The notes: a model not told the origin generated them from the sequence alone. Positions 10,246 through 23,500 are shown, counted from the first letter of the stretch. The stretch: DNA of 64,000 nucleotides from Ashinkailepas kermadecensis (GCA_034440615.1 JAOTOM010005183.1:1368001-1432000), one strand, 5' to 3'. Translations and numbers: made by a program.

Positions 10246-11994
10246 GTACGGCCGGCTGCGCTCGGCTCGGTCCGACGGCGCGCGCCGCTGGCAGGAGCGG
10301 CCGACCGCACCTGTGCCGGCCGGCGCTCCCGTCACCAGGTAGGACGCTTCGCAAGGCTTGTGCATGTGGCCGGGAACTAGCCGACGATCGTCCGTGCGGG
10401 CCGGTGGATATGGCTGCGGCGCTCCCCGCCACTAGCGGCCGCCATGGGCGAGCAGTGCGCTCACTTGGGTCCTGTCTGACCAAACGGTGAACCGAACTAA
10501 CAGCTGTGGTGCTCCTGGCAGTGTTGAAGGTCATTGGCCCGTGATCTCAGCAGACGTTTTCTTGGTCGACTCCCGGCTGCAATGCAGGAGGCGGTAGTAA
10601 ACTAACGATTGTTCGCCATAACGCGGGATTAGCAATGACCTACCAGCATCGTCGCAAGTTCGAGGGCATGATCTGCCTCCGGTTCAGTCACATGCCTGGA
10701 AGGTCTTGCCTTCGAACCCTTCTTCGGTAGCTACGAACTCATTTGTTCGTCGGTTCCTGGATGGAAGACCGATCAAGTTGCCATCCACGAGTAGATGTGC
10801 ATGGTACATGCATTAAATGCAGGAAATAACTCCATTGGAAGAGACGAGTTGTTAAAAGAAGCCTTGCCGTGGTGTTGAGGTTCTCGGCGACATCTTCATC
10901 TCAGTTGACTGAAGAACCGCAAAAAGAGTAGGTAGGCGAGAGAGCATGATGTGTGTGTGTGTTTGTGTTGCGTTTCGTCGCTGGTAGTTCACCATTTATG
11001 AGCGAAGCTGTAACACAGCCTCACTATGATAATGCACTCTGGTAAGGAATATGGGTTCCTTATGCTCCTGTAACTTTGACCAAAATGTGAATGTCTGTTT
11101 CACCGCATGACGGTGAAGGACGTGATCTTGTTACGTTAGTTTTCTCGTAACCAGGATTGGAAAATAGTATGTTTCTGGATTGTTATCATCCAGAACATTA
11201 TCGTCTCGTTTGTCTCATTTGTAGGTTGAATGATGTTTGGCAATCACATGCTGTGATTCACTGGGCAGCCCAATCTGGGATTCTCTCATAGGTTTGAGGA
11301 AAATTACCTGCTCGATATTCCATTACTGAAATAAAAGTTATCTCCACGTCGAGTATCACTAAGTACAAATCGTACCCTGCTCGTGACCCAGCCCTCTTCG
11401 CAACTCTTGGAAAGCCGCGGCCACTGCACTTTGGCGTGCTGCCATGACTCGTGGCTTTCATGCTTACCAATATCTTAGGCATTGGGCATCGTTACTCATC
11501 TTCAGTATAGGTCTGAGCGTGTTTGTTCCTGTTTCCACGAGCATTTAATTCAGGGCATGTAGTAATTTTGTCGGTGCCGGTAAAGACTTCCACTTGTCGC
11601 TATGATAATACATGTTCAACGAAGGTGATAATTCAGGTTCTATATCTGTACCCACTTAAGATGGAAGTGTCGCATGGAAGTTGGACACTCATTGTCGATG
11701 CTTCTACACCAGTAGTGCAGCATGCTGAATGCAGCATGTTGCATAACAAAACGTGTGGCGTGGTTGCTGGATGAATTGAATTGCATTCGCTGACTAAGTT
11801 AAAGCATTCATATCGGGTGTGACCTTCTGGTATATATGACTAACGCATTTAGAAGATGTGAAGACAACTTGGAAAAAACTGACCTTCGTTTCTAAAATGC
11901 AACAATTACGTGTTCTGTGATGTTTGAATGTCGATTGATGCAGCATGTTGCCGGGCTGTTCGTGTGTACTTGACTGCGATTGACCGTTTTTCAG
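10246..11994 (+). other. PDZD8 intron, no further feature
   Basis: Unique sequence with a short (GT)n near 10947-10960. GC-rich for the first 250 bases, then AT-rich. No gene found. Confidence 0.5.
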
Positions 11995-12095
11995 TAGTGG
12001 ATAAAGAGGACACTTGCTCCGAGTTGAGTCTGTCGGCGACGCTACAGCAATGCCTCTCGGACCAGAAGGTCACCAAGTGGACGCGATGGAATGAG
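11995..12095 (+). CDS. PDZD8: PDZD8 exon: start of second C2-like region
   Basis: The acceptor CCGTTTTTCAG ends at 11994 and the donor GTGTGT starts at 12096. Phase 1 in, phase 0 out. Encodes VDKEDTCSELSLSATLQQCL and KVTKWTRWNE. The next exon continues DPVVNETFQF, giving the 'K..KT.W...DPV.NE.F.F' signature of C2 domains. A second AG three bases further in (acceptor at 11997) would remove one codon and cannot be excluded. Confidence 0.78.
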
Positions 12096-13313
12096 GTGTG
12101 TGCTCATCGAAGACGGTTATCACCGCCAGATAAATTACCGTCGGATGGCTACGACAGACATGATGAGAAAGCAAAGCAACAGCGCTGCTTTTTCATTATA
12201 AGCGTCAACAACGTCCAGTGAAAGCTGTTGTACTCAGTCAGAACCTCAATGAAGCGATCATGTAGTCAGCACACTCTTAACTCGACATTCACTCAGATTA
12301 AGACCAAACCATATTACCTTGACGGGGAAGGAGAGGTTAAGCCAACGTATGTCCCAACAACCAGTGAACAATTAAAGCCAACGCAAGCAAGCGCCGATAA
12401 TCTCAGATCTTAAAAAGTCTTCTGAATGTGAAAATTGTAACTTCTGAGGCCATGAGTGATGTGACCGCTGAGGCCAAGTATAAATATTTGGAAGCTCTGC
12501 GAAGGTTTCGGTGTCCCATGTTTGGTCCAGTAGGCAGATCAAGCATTACATTTCGTACTTTTTGATCAGTCAATGACGTATTGCGAAGCTACTCAGCAAA
12601 GTAAGCTTGCGAACTAATCTTATTTAGTTTGGTTCGAATTCCTGTTTGCACAGAAAGCAACATGTGCATTCCACCTATTTGTTTGCTGCATGTTTTACCA
12701 TGCTTTATGCTGCTTTTTTTTCTTGGAGCGGGGGATGTTTCCAAATTCTTGTAACTTCCATTTCTAGCATTTTAAAAATCAGATTATAAGCGGAGCAGTG
12801 TTTTGAGGAAGCATGAAGCCGCCACAGTAGTTTCTTGTATAATATGACTGGAACATATACAGGCTCGTCCATATGCTAGATGAATGAACCACATCTTTTA
12901 ACCAGTGGACAACGCATGAATTTGCTATGAGGCTTCCAAGCGTGGTAGTTCCATAAGATCACATTCCAAGCGTGGATTACACATGGAGTGGTGGGCAAGA
13001 CAACATTGGGTTGGCGAAATGACCCCGCGAAGGATATTTAAAACTACACCCATGGCCAGATGGCGCTTCAAGTCCATAAAGAGATCGCTGTTGCGTTAGC
13101 AGCATTATTGGTGATCGGATGCGACTGCCTTCGGTCAACACTACAGGCGATGCCTTGCTCCACCCTGGAACATCACTGCCACCCCCCAGCAGTTGACAGT
13201 CGACAGATGCAGCAGGTGCACTGCAGACACGTCGTTACGCCGGTCGCCGTTGGCTATTCGGCTGCGGGGCTGGTCACACCGCGTCAGCTGACGTGTCGTA
13301 CGGCCGCCGCCAG
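12096..13313 (+). other. PDZD8 intron, no further feature
   Basis: AT-rich unique sequence with no repeat or coding signal that I can support. Confidence 0.5.
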
Positions 13314-13549
13314 GACCCGGTGGTGAACGAGACGTTCCAGTTCACCATAGGCGAGGCGCACCGCTACCTGAACCTGTCCGTGGTGGGCGTGGCCGAGACG
13401 GGCAACGGAGAGCCGCCGGCCGAGCAGGTGCTGCTGGGTCGGCTCAGCCTGCCGCTCTCCGCCGTGGTGGCCTCGTGCCGCCTCACCGCCATGGGTCACC
13501 ACGTGGAGCTGTGCCGTCTGCTGCCGCCAACAATCGCCGCCGTCAAGGA
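13314..13549 (+). CDS. PDZD8: PDZD8 exon: C2-like domain core
   Basis: The acceptor CCGCCGCCAG ends at 13313 and the donor GTGAGT starts at 13550. Phase 0 in, phase 2 out. Encodes DPVVNETFQFTIGEAHRYLN, VVGVAETGNGEPPAEQVLLG and SLPLSAVVASCRLT. 'NP.FNE.F.F......L...V' followed by 'LG...LPL' is the usual C2 pattern. The calcium-binding aspartates of classical C2 domains are not evident, so calcium binding is doubtful. An AG at 13287 opens the same frame but breaks phase. Confidence 0.82.
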
Positions 13550-13607
13550 GTGAGTCGCGTCGTCGCTGCCCACACAGTGCTCTCCCGTAGCTATCAATGG
13601 CGGGTAT

Positions 13608-13925
13608 TGTCCCACCATCGCTACGGACACAGCATTATCTTACCGTCGCCACGGACACAGCATTATCTTACCAACGCCACGGACACAGCATTATCTTACC
13701 ATCGCCACGGACACAGCATTGTCTTACCATCGCCACGGACACAGCATTGTCCTACCAACGCCACGGACACAGCATTGTCTTACCATCGCCACGGACACAG
13801 CATTGTCTTACCATCGCCACGGACACAGCATTGTCTTTCCATCGCCACGGACACAGCTTTATCTTACCAACGCCACGGACACAGCATTGTCTTACCATCG
13901 CCACGGACCAAAAACCCAAATAACT
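13608..13925 (+). repeat. 28 bp minisatellite, about 11 copies
   Basis: Unit is CATCGCCACGGACACAGCAT plus TGTCTTAC. CGGACAC recurs at 13624 and 13652. It starts about 60 bases after a PDZD8 splice donor. Degenerate copies continue to about 14150, interrupted near 13905-13937 by a SINE-tail-like AACCCAAATAACTAACTAAC segment. Confidence 0.92.
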
Positions 13926-14236
13926 AACTAACTAACCATCGCCACGGACATCCCACGGGCACAGTATCAGCTTGTGCCATCATCGCCATGAGCACATTGT
14001 TGTCCCACCACTGCTACGGACGCAGTATTATCCCACCATTGCCATTGACACAATGTCGCCCTACCATCGTCACGGACACATTTCTTCCACTTGCGGCGGG
14101 CTCCACACCATCGCCCCCCAATGCCACGGTCACGTCGCTGTCCCACCATTTTGTATGTAGCGATATCAGTCCACGGTGCCGCCACCGAGTGAGCCCGGTG
14201 CGCTCGCGCCGCTGACGTCACCGCCCGCATCCGCAG

Positions 14237-14507
14237 CGTCGACCACGAGCTGTCCGTGTTCAACGCGTTCGAGCCGACCTACTGTTTCGGCGAGGCGCTG
14301 CTGTCGTTCGTGCTGGCCACCGGGGCGACCGACGGCGGCCAGTCGGAGCCGGTCGCCGACGAAGATGGCGCACGCCTGCTCGGCAGGATGGACGTGGAGG
14401 ATTCAGAGCCCGAGGAGGACGACGAGACGCTCGAGATTCGAGTCGGACACAGGTTCGCCCGGATGAAGTTCACGGCGTCTACAAAGTGCGACTTCTGCAA
14501 GAGGAAG
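14237..14507 (+). CDS. PDZD8: PDZD8 exon: end of C2-like region, acidic linker, first half of C1 finger
   Basis: The acceptor ATCCGCAG ends at 14236 and the donor GTGGGT starts at 14508. One base completes the preceding codon; leaves in phase 0. Encodes DHELSVFNAFEPTYCFGEAL, a strongly acidic stretch (EDSEPEEDDETLEIR) and GHRFARMKFTASTKCDFCKR, the H-x12-C-x2-C opening of a C1 zinc finger. The rest of the finger is in the next exon. Confidence 0.9.
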
Positions 14508-15528
14508 GTGGGTAGCGTGTGTCACAGGGATGACTGCAGGAAAATAGTTCACAGTTGTGTGTAAATATGATACATTTGTATTCTTGCTTGAAGCAGTCAC
14601 CAACCACGCGTTGGGGTTACAATTCCAATCATGATCTTTCCGACCCGTTTGCTAAATGGAATATTACTGTTGCTCCTCATCTCATGTATAAGAGCAGCGC
14701 GGGGTCTTTGCTTACTGTTGACGTGCTTTGTATTGAAAATAAGTACGCTTCGGTGGCATGTGCGTCGCACGAAAGCAATTCCAGTACATGCCAGCATTCA
14801 TTGCTTTCTGGAGCAATGTCCATGGGTGATGCTATGGTGCCAATACTGAAATGTTATTGCTGCAATGCAATACACTCCGCGGGACCTCTAGCGAGACCCC
14901 GACATGGTCTTTGGAACTCCCCAATTTTAACGAAAATGTATGCCATGGCTAAACAATTATTCTGCAGCTTTCCCAGAAGACCCAAAGAATGCCATATTTA
15001 GCTAAATGTATCCGAATATTTGATGTGGCTGACTGAATATTTGAAGGATATGTAGAAAACGCAAAGGTTTATTTCACTTTCCATCCATCTTCTCCAAATA
15101 TATTTTCCGGTAAACCCAAAACATTGGGAGCCATTGTTCTAGTGTGTTTATCTTTTAAGCTAGAAGTAACATTACCAGTACACTGCAAGTGCCACTATTG
15201 TTCTTATCGATAATTTGTTTTTGCCGGGTGCACATATAGTGTGTATATTTTCGCGTTTTTATCTTGTCAGAATGTCCAATTCCTATGGTACCGGCATCAC
15301 TACTATAGCCCGGATTGTTGAAAAGAAGTTCATTGCTGACGGATTTGTTCGCAACGTCCTTCTTAATCCCAACGCTGATGTTGTTCATCTGCACCCAAAT
15401 AACCAACCAGCCATTCCTTTATTTGTAAAGCATAGGGTCATGCGATTAATGCATGCTTGCAAATTCGATTAATGCACAATTCACCTGAGATAATTTTTAA
15501 TATGCCTGACCGTCGGATTCTTGTCCAG
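14508..15528 (+). other. PDZD8 intron within the C1 finger, no further feature
   Basis: AT-rich GT-AG intron splitting the two zinc-ligand halves. Nothing else recognised. Confidence 0.55.
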
Positions 15529-15621
15529 ATCTGGTTCAAGGATGCGTTTCAGTGCTCGGCCTGCTCGATGACGTTTCACAAGAGCTGTATCGCTCGCTGC
15601 AAGAATCCGACCACCTGCTCG
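15529..15621 (+). CDS. PDZD8: PDZD8 exon: second half of the C1 zinc finger
   Basis: The acceptor CTTGTCCAG ends at 15528 and the donor GTAAGT starts at 15622. Phase 0 on both sides. Encodes IWFKDAFQCSACSMTFHKSC and IARCKNPTTC. With the previous exon the zinc ligands are H, C-x2-C, C-x2-C, H-x2-C and the final C, in the order expected of a C1 domain. The short spacing between the C pairs (11 residues) fits my recollection of PDZD8. C1 domains bind membrane lipids such as diacylglycerol. Confidence 0.92.
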
Positions 15622-15927
15622 GTAAGTGAAGCCTCCAGGTCGCTAGTGTAACAAAGTTAGTTATTAGTGCTTTAGGGCGCATCGATAGTGTAACAAAGTT
15701 AGCTTATTGCCTTAGTATCAACTGAGAGCCAAATCATAGCTGTATATGTTCGAAGTTGCCGATCGATGTCCGCCACATCGCAGTAGCTGGTACGGCGCGT
15801 TGAGCTGCTGAGCCAGCGTCTATGTGTTGATGGCCCCTCTTGACCTCCGCCGGGTGTGGCTAGTTATATAGTACGGCCGCCGGTCAGTGATGCGTGGAAG
15901 CCCACAGCGTTCATGAGTTGCTGAGGA

Positions 15928-16188
15928 GTTGTCGACGAGGGTGGACTGTCACGCTGCTCTGAGCAGAGGCACTGAGGAGTTGCCGACAAGGGTGGACTGC
16001 CCCGCTACTCTGAGTAGGGCGACTGAGTTTACGTCGACAGCCGGGCAAGCGTCCGGTTGTCGACGAGGGTGGACTGTGACGCTGCTCTGAGCAGAGGCAC
16101 TGAGGAGTTGCCGACAAGGGTGGACTGCCCCGCTACTCTGAGTAAGGCGACTGAGTTTACGTCGACAGCCGGGCAAGCGTCCGGTTGC
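15928..16188 (+). repeat. 128 bp tandem duplication
   Basis: Two near-identical copies, beginning GTTGTCGACGAGGGTGG at 15928 and 16056. Each copy contains a diverged half-unit of about 61 bp (GAGTTGCCGACAAGGGTGGA). Confidence 0.88.
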
Positions 16189-16278
16189 GGCCCGTTGCCG
16201 TTCGAAAATCAAGTTAATAGAGGCCAGTTGGCAGCAACTCTTCCGAACAAAGCATCGCCGTCCAGACCAGGCTTAGGG

Positions 16279-16440
16279 GAAGAGTAGTCAATGGGTAAGA
16301 TGCCCGTCGCACAATCGAAAGATGGTGGGTTCGAGTCTCACCTGTCGCTTCTCTTCGCCCGCGGCCAATCGGCGTGGAGATTGGCGACGCTACATGACGC
16401 AACGGTCGATGTGTCGTAAAAACCAATAACCAATAACCAG
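16279..16440 (+). mobile_element. tRNA-derived SINE
   Basis: The tRNA-like head has an A-box-like GGGTAAGATGC and a B-box GGTTCGAGTCT. It is followed by a body (TCTTCGCCCG, CCAATCGGCGTG, GATTGGCGACGCTA) and a CCAATAA-repeat tail. It matches the copy at 19926-20086 along its whole length. Such elements are transcribed by RNA polymerase III and moved by a partner LINE. Confidence 0.88.
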
Positions 16441-16782
16441 ACCAGGCTTCCCTGGATATCACAAGCCACAGAAGCCTGTGGCTCCCAGTTGAAGGACAAT
16501 TTGTCTATACGTATCGCTGCTGGCCTCCCGTCAGTTATCGAAACGCTCTGATGGCAATTTATGTACTGAATTAGGATTTATGCCAGTATTCCAGTTGATT
16601 CGACACATGCTTCGACGTCTGATGTAAATCCCCGCCTTTAGATTCAGTGGTGCCGTGCTAGCTGAGCATGTACCCCAACCCCAGTCCGGGTCGCCTCCTC
16701 GCTAACAGAGGTGAACGGTAACTGGGTGTTCTTAGAGTTGTAACTGTTCCCCTGCCTGCAGCTGACATCGTTTCCCCGCCAG

Positions 16783-16881
16783 GCGGAGGTGAACCGCGGC
16801 TGGCGCGACTCCGTCAGCGACGCTCACCTGCCAGAGATAGTGACCAGCTCTGAGGATGCCGACCAGCCGGCTGACAAAAAG
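16783..16881 (+). CDS. PDZD8: PDZD8 exon: linker after the C1 domain
   Basis: The acceptor CCCCGCCAG ends at 16782 and the donor GTACTT starts at 16882. Exactly 33 codons, phase 0 both sides: AEVNRGWRDSVSDAHLPEIV, then SSEDADQPADKK. No domain is recognised; acidic and Ser-rich, probably disordered. Confidence 0.78.
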
Positions 16882-17394
16882 GTACTTCCTCTGCATGTGT
16901 GCACGTGCGACGCCCTCGCTGCAGCATGTCAGCAGCCGGCCAGGCCGCTGCGTATGGCCGGATCACGGAGGCTATGTACCTCACCGAAGGTGACTGAACT
17001 GGAAGAAAAACACAGCCTTTGTGAGCTTCGTTTCAACACATTTTAGTAAGACGCGTTGGTTTAATGTCCACCTTATTCCCACATTGTTTTGACACGATGT
17101 GTTCTTCCTTCCGCAATCAATAATTTTTTGTTCGACCCCAGAGCGTGGTCGCCTCCAAGGCGATCACTGCTCTCCCCTAAAAAAAAGACTGCTTGACCCG
17201 CATTTGTCAGTATGCTACGGAACACTGAAATCCAACGCACCACGTAGCAGTCGTGTGACATCCCCTGCACCCCACGACGTCACGGCGTCACGTTCCGAAC
17301 CTCTGTTTCACAAATAATCCCTCATGTGTCACGGAACGGTGGGCGACCACCACGCCACGTGACCTGTCCTGCATCACTGCCCAGCGACCTCCGC

Positions 17395-18310
17395 TGCACC
17401 ACACGACCTTCACTACGTCACTGCACGGTCAGTGACCTCCGCTGCACTACCTGACCTTTACTACATCACGACACGGCCAGTGACCTCCGCTACACTGCCT
17501 GTCCTTTGCTACATCATAGCGCGGCCAGTGACCTCCGCTGCACTACCTTACCTTTACTACATCACAACACGGCCAGTGACCTCCGCTACACTGCCTGTCC
17601 TTTGCTACATCATAGCGCGGCCAGTGACCTCCGCTGCACTACCTTACCTTTACTACATCACAACACGGCCAGTGACCTCCGCTACACTGCCTGTCCTTTG
17701 CTACATCATAGCGCGGCCAGTGACCTCCGCTGCACTACCTTACCTTTACTACATCACAACACGGCCAGTGACCTCCGCTACACTGCCTGTCCTTTGCTAC
17801 ATCATAGCGCGGCCAGTGACCTCCGCTGCACTTCCTTACCTTTACTACATCACAACACGGCCAGTGACCTCCGCTACACTGCCTGACCTTTGCTACATCA
17901 TAGCGCGGCCAGTGACCTCCGCTGCACTACCTTACCTTTACTACATCACAACACGGCCAGTGACCTCCGCTGCACTACGTGACCTTGACTATATCACAGC
18001 GCGGTCGGTGACCTCTGTTACACTACCTGATCTTTACTACATCACAACACTGTCAGTAACCTTCAATACACTACCTGACCTTTACTACATCACAGCACGG
18101 TCAGTGACCTCCGCAACACTACCTGACCTTTATCGCATCACTGCACGGTCAGTGACCTCCGCTACACTATCTGATCTTTGCAACATCACTGCACGGCCAG
18201 TGACCTCCGCTGCACTACCTGAACTTTACTACATCACAGCACGGTCAGTGGCCTCTGCTGCACAACGTGAACTCCAGTACACCACCTGACCTTTACTACA
18301 TGACAGCACG
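17395..18310 (+). repeat. 48 bp minisatellite with 96 bp higher-order unit
   Basis: The monomer is GGCCAGTGACCTCCGCTGCA plus a variable half ending in CTACATCAC or CTACATCAT. GGCCAG recurs at 17523, 17571 and 17619. Two monomer types alternate (CTTACCTTTACTAC versus CTGTCCTTTGCTAC), giving a 96 bp dimer repeated almost identically between about 17475 and 17970. Flanking monomers are more diverged. Confidence 0.93.
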
Positions 18311-18620
18311 GTCAGCATCCTCCCCTATACCACGAAAATGTTGGCGTGCAATCAGGGTTGGGAAGTTCGCGCCACTGTATATTTTGTATCACTTAAAACC
18401 ATGGCTTAAGCCTACTGCCAAAACTAGTTATAGCCACCTAGTGGATAAAGCACACAAAAAACCTCAGTATGTCTCAGGTTTTGTGCCAGTTTTACCCACT
18501 TGGTCGTGAAATGACCCATGGACCTACTGAATGCACTATCCTCCCATGTATTTGTATTGAGCACCTTACCGAACAGCTTTGCGGAACATAACCATGTTCC
18601 GGTAGGGGGATTGGGTGGAT

Positions 18621-19408
<788 letters not shown>

Positions 19409-19531
19409 TCTGCCTTTTCGCCTGCCGATCCCTTACGCTTTGTGATAGGAAGCTTGGGTGACTTTTCTAACTTTCTTTTTTCTACTTCGTGCCAGCAGTT
19501 TTGTTTACAACGAAACAGTTTTGCAGTTTTG

Positions 19532-19637
19532 TTAATAGTTCGAGTATGCGAGCTGCGCGGCAATGCGGTCATGGTCCAATATCTATGCTGCACATAGCAA
19601 TTGTTTGCCCTGGCTAGTTTTTGTATGTGTTAAGGTT
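19532..19637 (+). repeat. Dispersed repeat, copy 1
   Basis: About 100 bases (GCGAGCTGCGCGGCAATG to GCCCTGGCTAGTTTTTGTAT) recur at 33927-34031 at roughly 90% identity. Class unknown. Confidence 0.75.
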
Positions 19638-19884
19638 TGGCAACTATTTCAGAGGCAGCTCCAATAGCACATTGAGAGGCACCTCTAACATATTTTTGCG
19701 AGAACTTAGGAACAGTACATGCATCTGAATATGTTCATTGTTTTGCTCTTGAGGTGATTGTGATTTGGAATTCGAGACACCCATGAACTGTGCTTTCTGC
19801 CACTGGAATGGAGTCCCTGATCGAGTTCCGCGTAATATGTGTGACGAGTAAACGATGGAGTCGCGATGCCCCCGGGTGGAAGAC

Positions 19885-20540
19885 GTCGCACTGGTAGGCT
19901 CGCGCAAGCCTAGGGTGTAGAGAACGGCGGCCGAGTGGTCTAGGGGTAAGATGCTCGTCTCACAATCGAAAGATTGTCGGTTCGAGTCTCACCTGTCGCT
20001 ACTCTTCGCCCGCGACCAATCGGCGTGAGAGATTGGCGACGCTATATGACTCAACGGTCGACGTGTCGTAAAACCAATAACCAACCAGGGTGTAGAGAAC
20101 ACCCCTGCTCTGGTCCCGTCACTCCTGGGTGGATAGATGCACACTGGTAGGGACGCGCGGCGTTTGGATGCCTGAGAACGCACCTGAGCTGGCCTCACCA
20201 CTCCTGGGTGGAGAGATGCGCACTGGTAGGGATGTACAATCTTTGGATGTTAACACCCTGATCAGATCTTGCCGTTCCTGAGTGGAGAGGTGTGTGCTGG
20301 TAGGGAACCGCAGCCTCTGGGTGTAGAGGACACTCATCTGGTCTTGTCGCCTCTGGATGGACGTTGTTAGGGACGCTCGACTTCTGGACCTAAGGAACGC
20401 TCCTGATCCGGTGTCGTCACTTCTGTGTGGAGAGATATTCACTAGTGGCGGCGCACAGTCTCTGGTGACGCTCAGCCACTGGGTGCATAGAGGAAGCCTG
20501 GCCTGGTCTTGTCGTCTGTGGGTAACGCTTTATGGCTGTG
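19885..20540 (+). repeat. Degenerate ~75-79 bp minisatellite
   Basis: CTGGTAGG recurs at about 19891, 20144, 20223 and 20297. Units also share GGGTGTAGAG and CCTGGGTGGAGAGATG. A SINE is inserted in the first unit. Confidence 0.8.
19926..20086 (+). mobile_element. tRNA-derived SINE with 14 bp target-site duplication
   Basis: Same family as 16279-16440: GGGGTAAGATGC and GGTTCGAGTC boxes, identical body, CCAATAA tail. AGGGTGTAGAGAAC flanks it on both sides (19912-19925 and 20087-20100), an exact 14 bp duplication of minisatellite sequence, which fixes the ends. Confidence 0.93.
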
Positions 20541-23500
20541 GTCTGGTTTAACTGGCTTTAGCGGCGGTGACCGACCCGACGAAGGTTGGCATGGTTCTGC
20601 ACGCTGTCTGGGTGGTTCACCTGGTGGAGATAAGGGCATTATGCGCTCGATCTGTTGCTTGCGACGTACTAATTAACTAACTCACTCGTATCCCAGTCCT
20701 CTTTCATCCAGACTGAGGTTGCACTGACCACCACCAATACTCGCTTGAACACTGCGTGTGGAATTATGCGATTTGGCGTATGTTTTTCTGAGAATACGTT
20801 GCCCATGGGAAGGATGAAGCTATCTCATCTGGTAGCATTCTGACATTTTCTTTCGAGGTTTATGATTAATTAAGATTGACGGAACCACCTAGTATAAGTT
20901 TCCATATTTTTCCGGGGACTCCAGTAGAGGGTATGTGTGTCGCGCAGCTTCGGACCCTTAATCTAGCCTGGGATCTGGGCAATGAGTTGATGCTATAACA
21001 CAGCCTATGTGCTTCCAACGGTCTTAGAAATTATTCAGAATTACCTTGATGCGTTCCTGGTGTTTAAGTCATCGTCATAGAGGGGCAGTGCCTTGGAATT
21101 TTATTTCGATAGGGTGAAGAATGTTGGGCGAGCATGTCACGGCCGCAACCACGTCGAGAATGTTCGCAACATGACGGACATCAAATGACGTCGAAGTATG
21201 AATATGGCATCTATCCTCCCAAAAAGCTTGATTGCGCCTACGGTAGCAATCGAGTGGTGTGAAACGGTTACTTCAGTTGAATCCTGTGGAATTTAGTTAA
21301 GGTCGTTTAAGAAGGTGAAAGCACCTATGCAACGTCGAAGCAGATTTGGATTAGGTATTGGTTTCCTCTTAACTTGTATAACTTCACAACGCGGCAGGCA
21401 TCAAGTACATATGCAACTTTAATCATCAGGCGATCAGAACAAAAATTGGATGCTGTATTCGATGTCATGAGTATCAAAGAAAACATTTCGATTTCTAGAG
21501 CGCCGAATAATACCGATTGTTTATTCTTGCACAATTCCGCTGGGGTACAGAAGGTCATATCTTATTCATGATGCATGCCAAAGAATGTCACAGTCAATGT
21601 CCTGTGTCCCACATTCCGCTGGTGTACAGAAGGCTGTATCTTATTCATGATGCGTGCCGATAATGTCCCAGTCATTATCATGTGTGTCCCAAATTAATCC
21701 TTGTCAAATATTGTCCCAGTCCAATGAAATGTCACCAAGCCTACGCGTTTCACACATGATGACAAAAATACACGGCAGTTCTACACAGCGCAAGTATTGA
21801 GCAGACCAAGAAGCGGTGAAACAAATGAAATAATCATGTCTTAACTATTTGATCAAGAGGAGTAATACTTGTCTTTATCGTGTAAAACCCGCATTTGTTA
21901 TTTATGGATGCTTCATGCTTAGTAACTTGTGAACATAGCTGGAGATCTCTCCAGGTGGGTCCAATACATATTTATTATTATTTTTATGACATATTTTCAG
22001 TTTGAATAGAGTAAATGACAAATTAACATTAGCGGGATACCAAACCATGGGACGGTGTTCCAGACCTCCCGACCTACCCGGGAATGTGGGTATACCCGGG
22101 ATGTGGTTGTGGGTATACCCGGTGTATAATGTGGGTATACCCGGGAATACCTGGGAAATTCACAATGCTTGTGAAGTATTTTCACCGTAACCACATTGGA
22201 ATTAGAGGCCACCAACACGTATTGGATCACAAAGCAAACTGGATGTGACTGAAGGCGATCAAAGTCGTATGTTTGCGACTGAAAGCTCCTGGACTCTTTC
22301 GCGGTTCCTTCTAGATAATGCGAAAATTGATCTTTTTTTAATTAAGCGGAGTATTTATTTAGTTTTGCCTGCTAAGGCTGGCATGTATAAATGATCGCCA
22401 AACGTCCATTTGCCTTCTGTTTACAAGCTACACTAAGATGCCCTCACAATGAGATGGGTCAGGTAAATAATGAATTGTGACATCCATGGTACCTAATATC
22501 AGCTATTCATAATTGTGTAATGTAATGTAGCTAATAGGTAGTGCAGCGTGCAAAGTAGCTACGCTACGTTGGTTATGAAAGAATTGGTATTGAAAGTTAC
22601 AAATGGGAAATTGTATTTTGAAGAGCATCAATGTCGACCCGTCGCCACTTGCCTTGCTTCACTCGCTGGTGAGAAGCGATTACGCTTCTCACCAGCGAGT
22701 GATTCTGAACATTGCAGTATCTCCGCTCTGATGATGCAACGGACGCGGAGCTACCATCCGCTTGTCACTGTCCACACTGCTGACGAAGTAACGGTCAGCA
22801 GTGACGTGATCACACCATGTATTTAGCGGGGGGGGGCGGGTGGTCTGTTCCAGTAAAGCACCCAATATTAGAGAAGACTACATCGTACCATAAAGGTTAC
22901 CCATTTTCAGTGGATGATATGCTCAACACTAGGACACCCGCTATTTATCTAGCACTATTCCGCAACAGCCTGTCACTGGATAGGGCATGTATTTCCTGTC
23001 GCTGACAAGCTGTTGCTTTCAAGAAGGGATCACTTTCAGGATGGGACACACCTTTCCAGTAATGGGCAGCTTTTGCTGAGTAAAAGACAGCCTTTTCATG
23101 ACGAAGCATCGTTTGCACCCATAGGTTGATAGGCTACATAGGCACCATAAGCTCCATAGGCTCCATAGGTCAGTTCAATTCAGACTCATTTGGTTAGGTT
23201 TGAGGAAACCACACAGGAAGAACGACACCCAATGTGGGTCACCCTATCCAGTGCATGGCATGTTTTACAGTAAGGGGCAACCCCTTTCCAGTAATTTTCC
23301 TCTCCTATCTTCTCAGTAGTTGGGGGACTCTACATGATTGATAGAACGCCCCTTTCAGCGGGAGTAATGCCTCTGCCCAGTGAGAATACCTCGTCACATT
23401 GGATGGTAACCAATGTTGCAGCCTCAGTGGAGCGATTATAGGCTATGACCCTGGGGTGGTATACCTTTTTCATTGGGACACCTCTTCTCGGTTTGTACAC

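Noticed and set aside
17432..18289. 285-codon + strand frame
   Set aside because: Artefact of the 48 bp minisatellite whose period is a multiple of three.
19926..19998. tRNA gene
   Set aside because: A- and B-boxes are present but no cloverleaf closes properly, and a SINE body and tail follow; same sequence elsewhere in the window.
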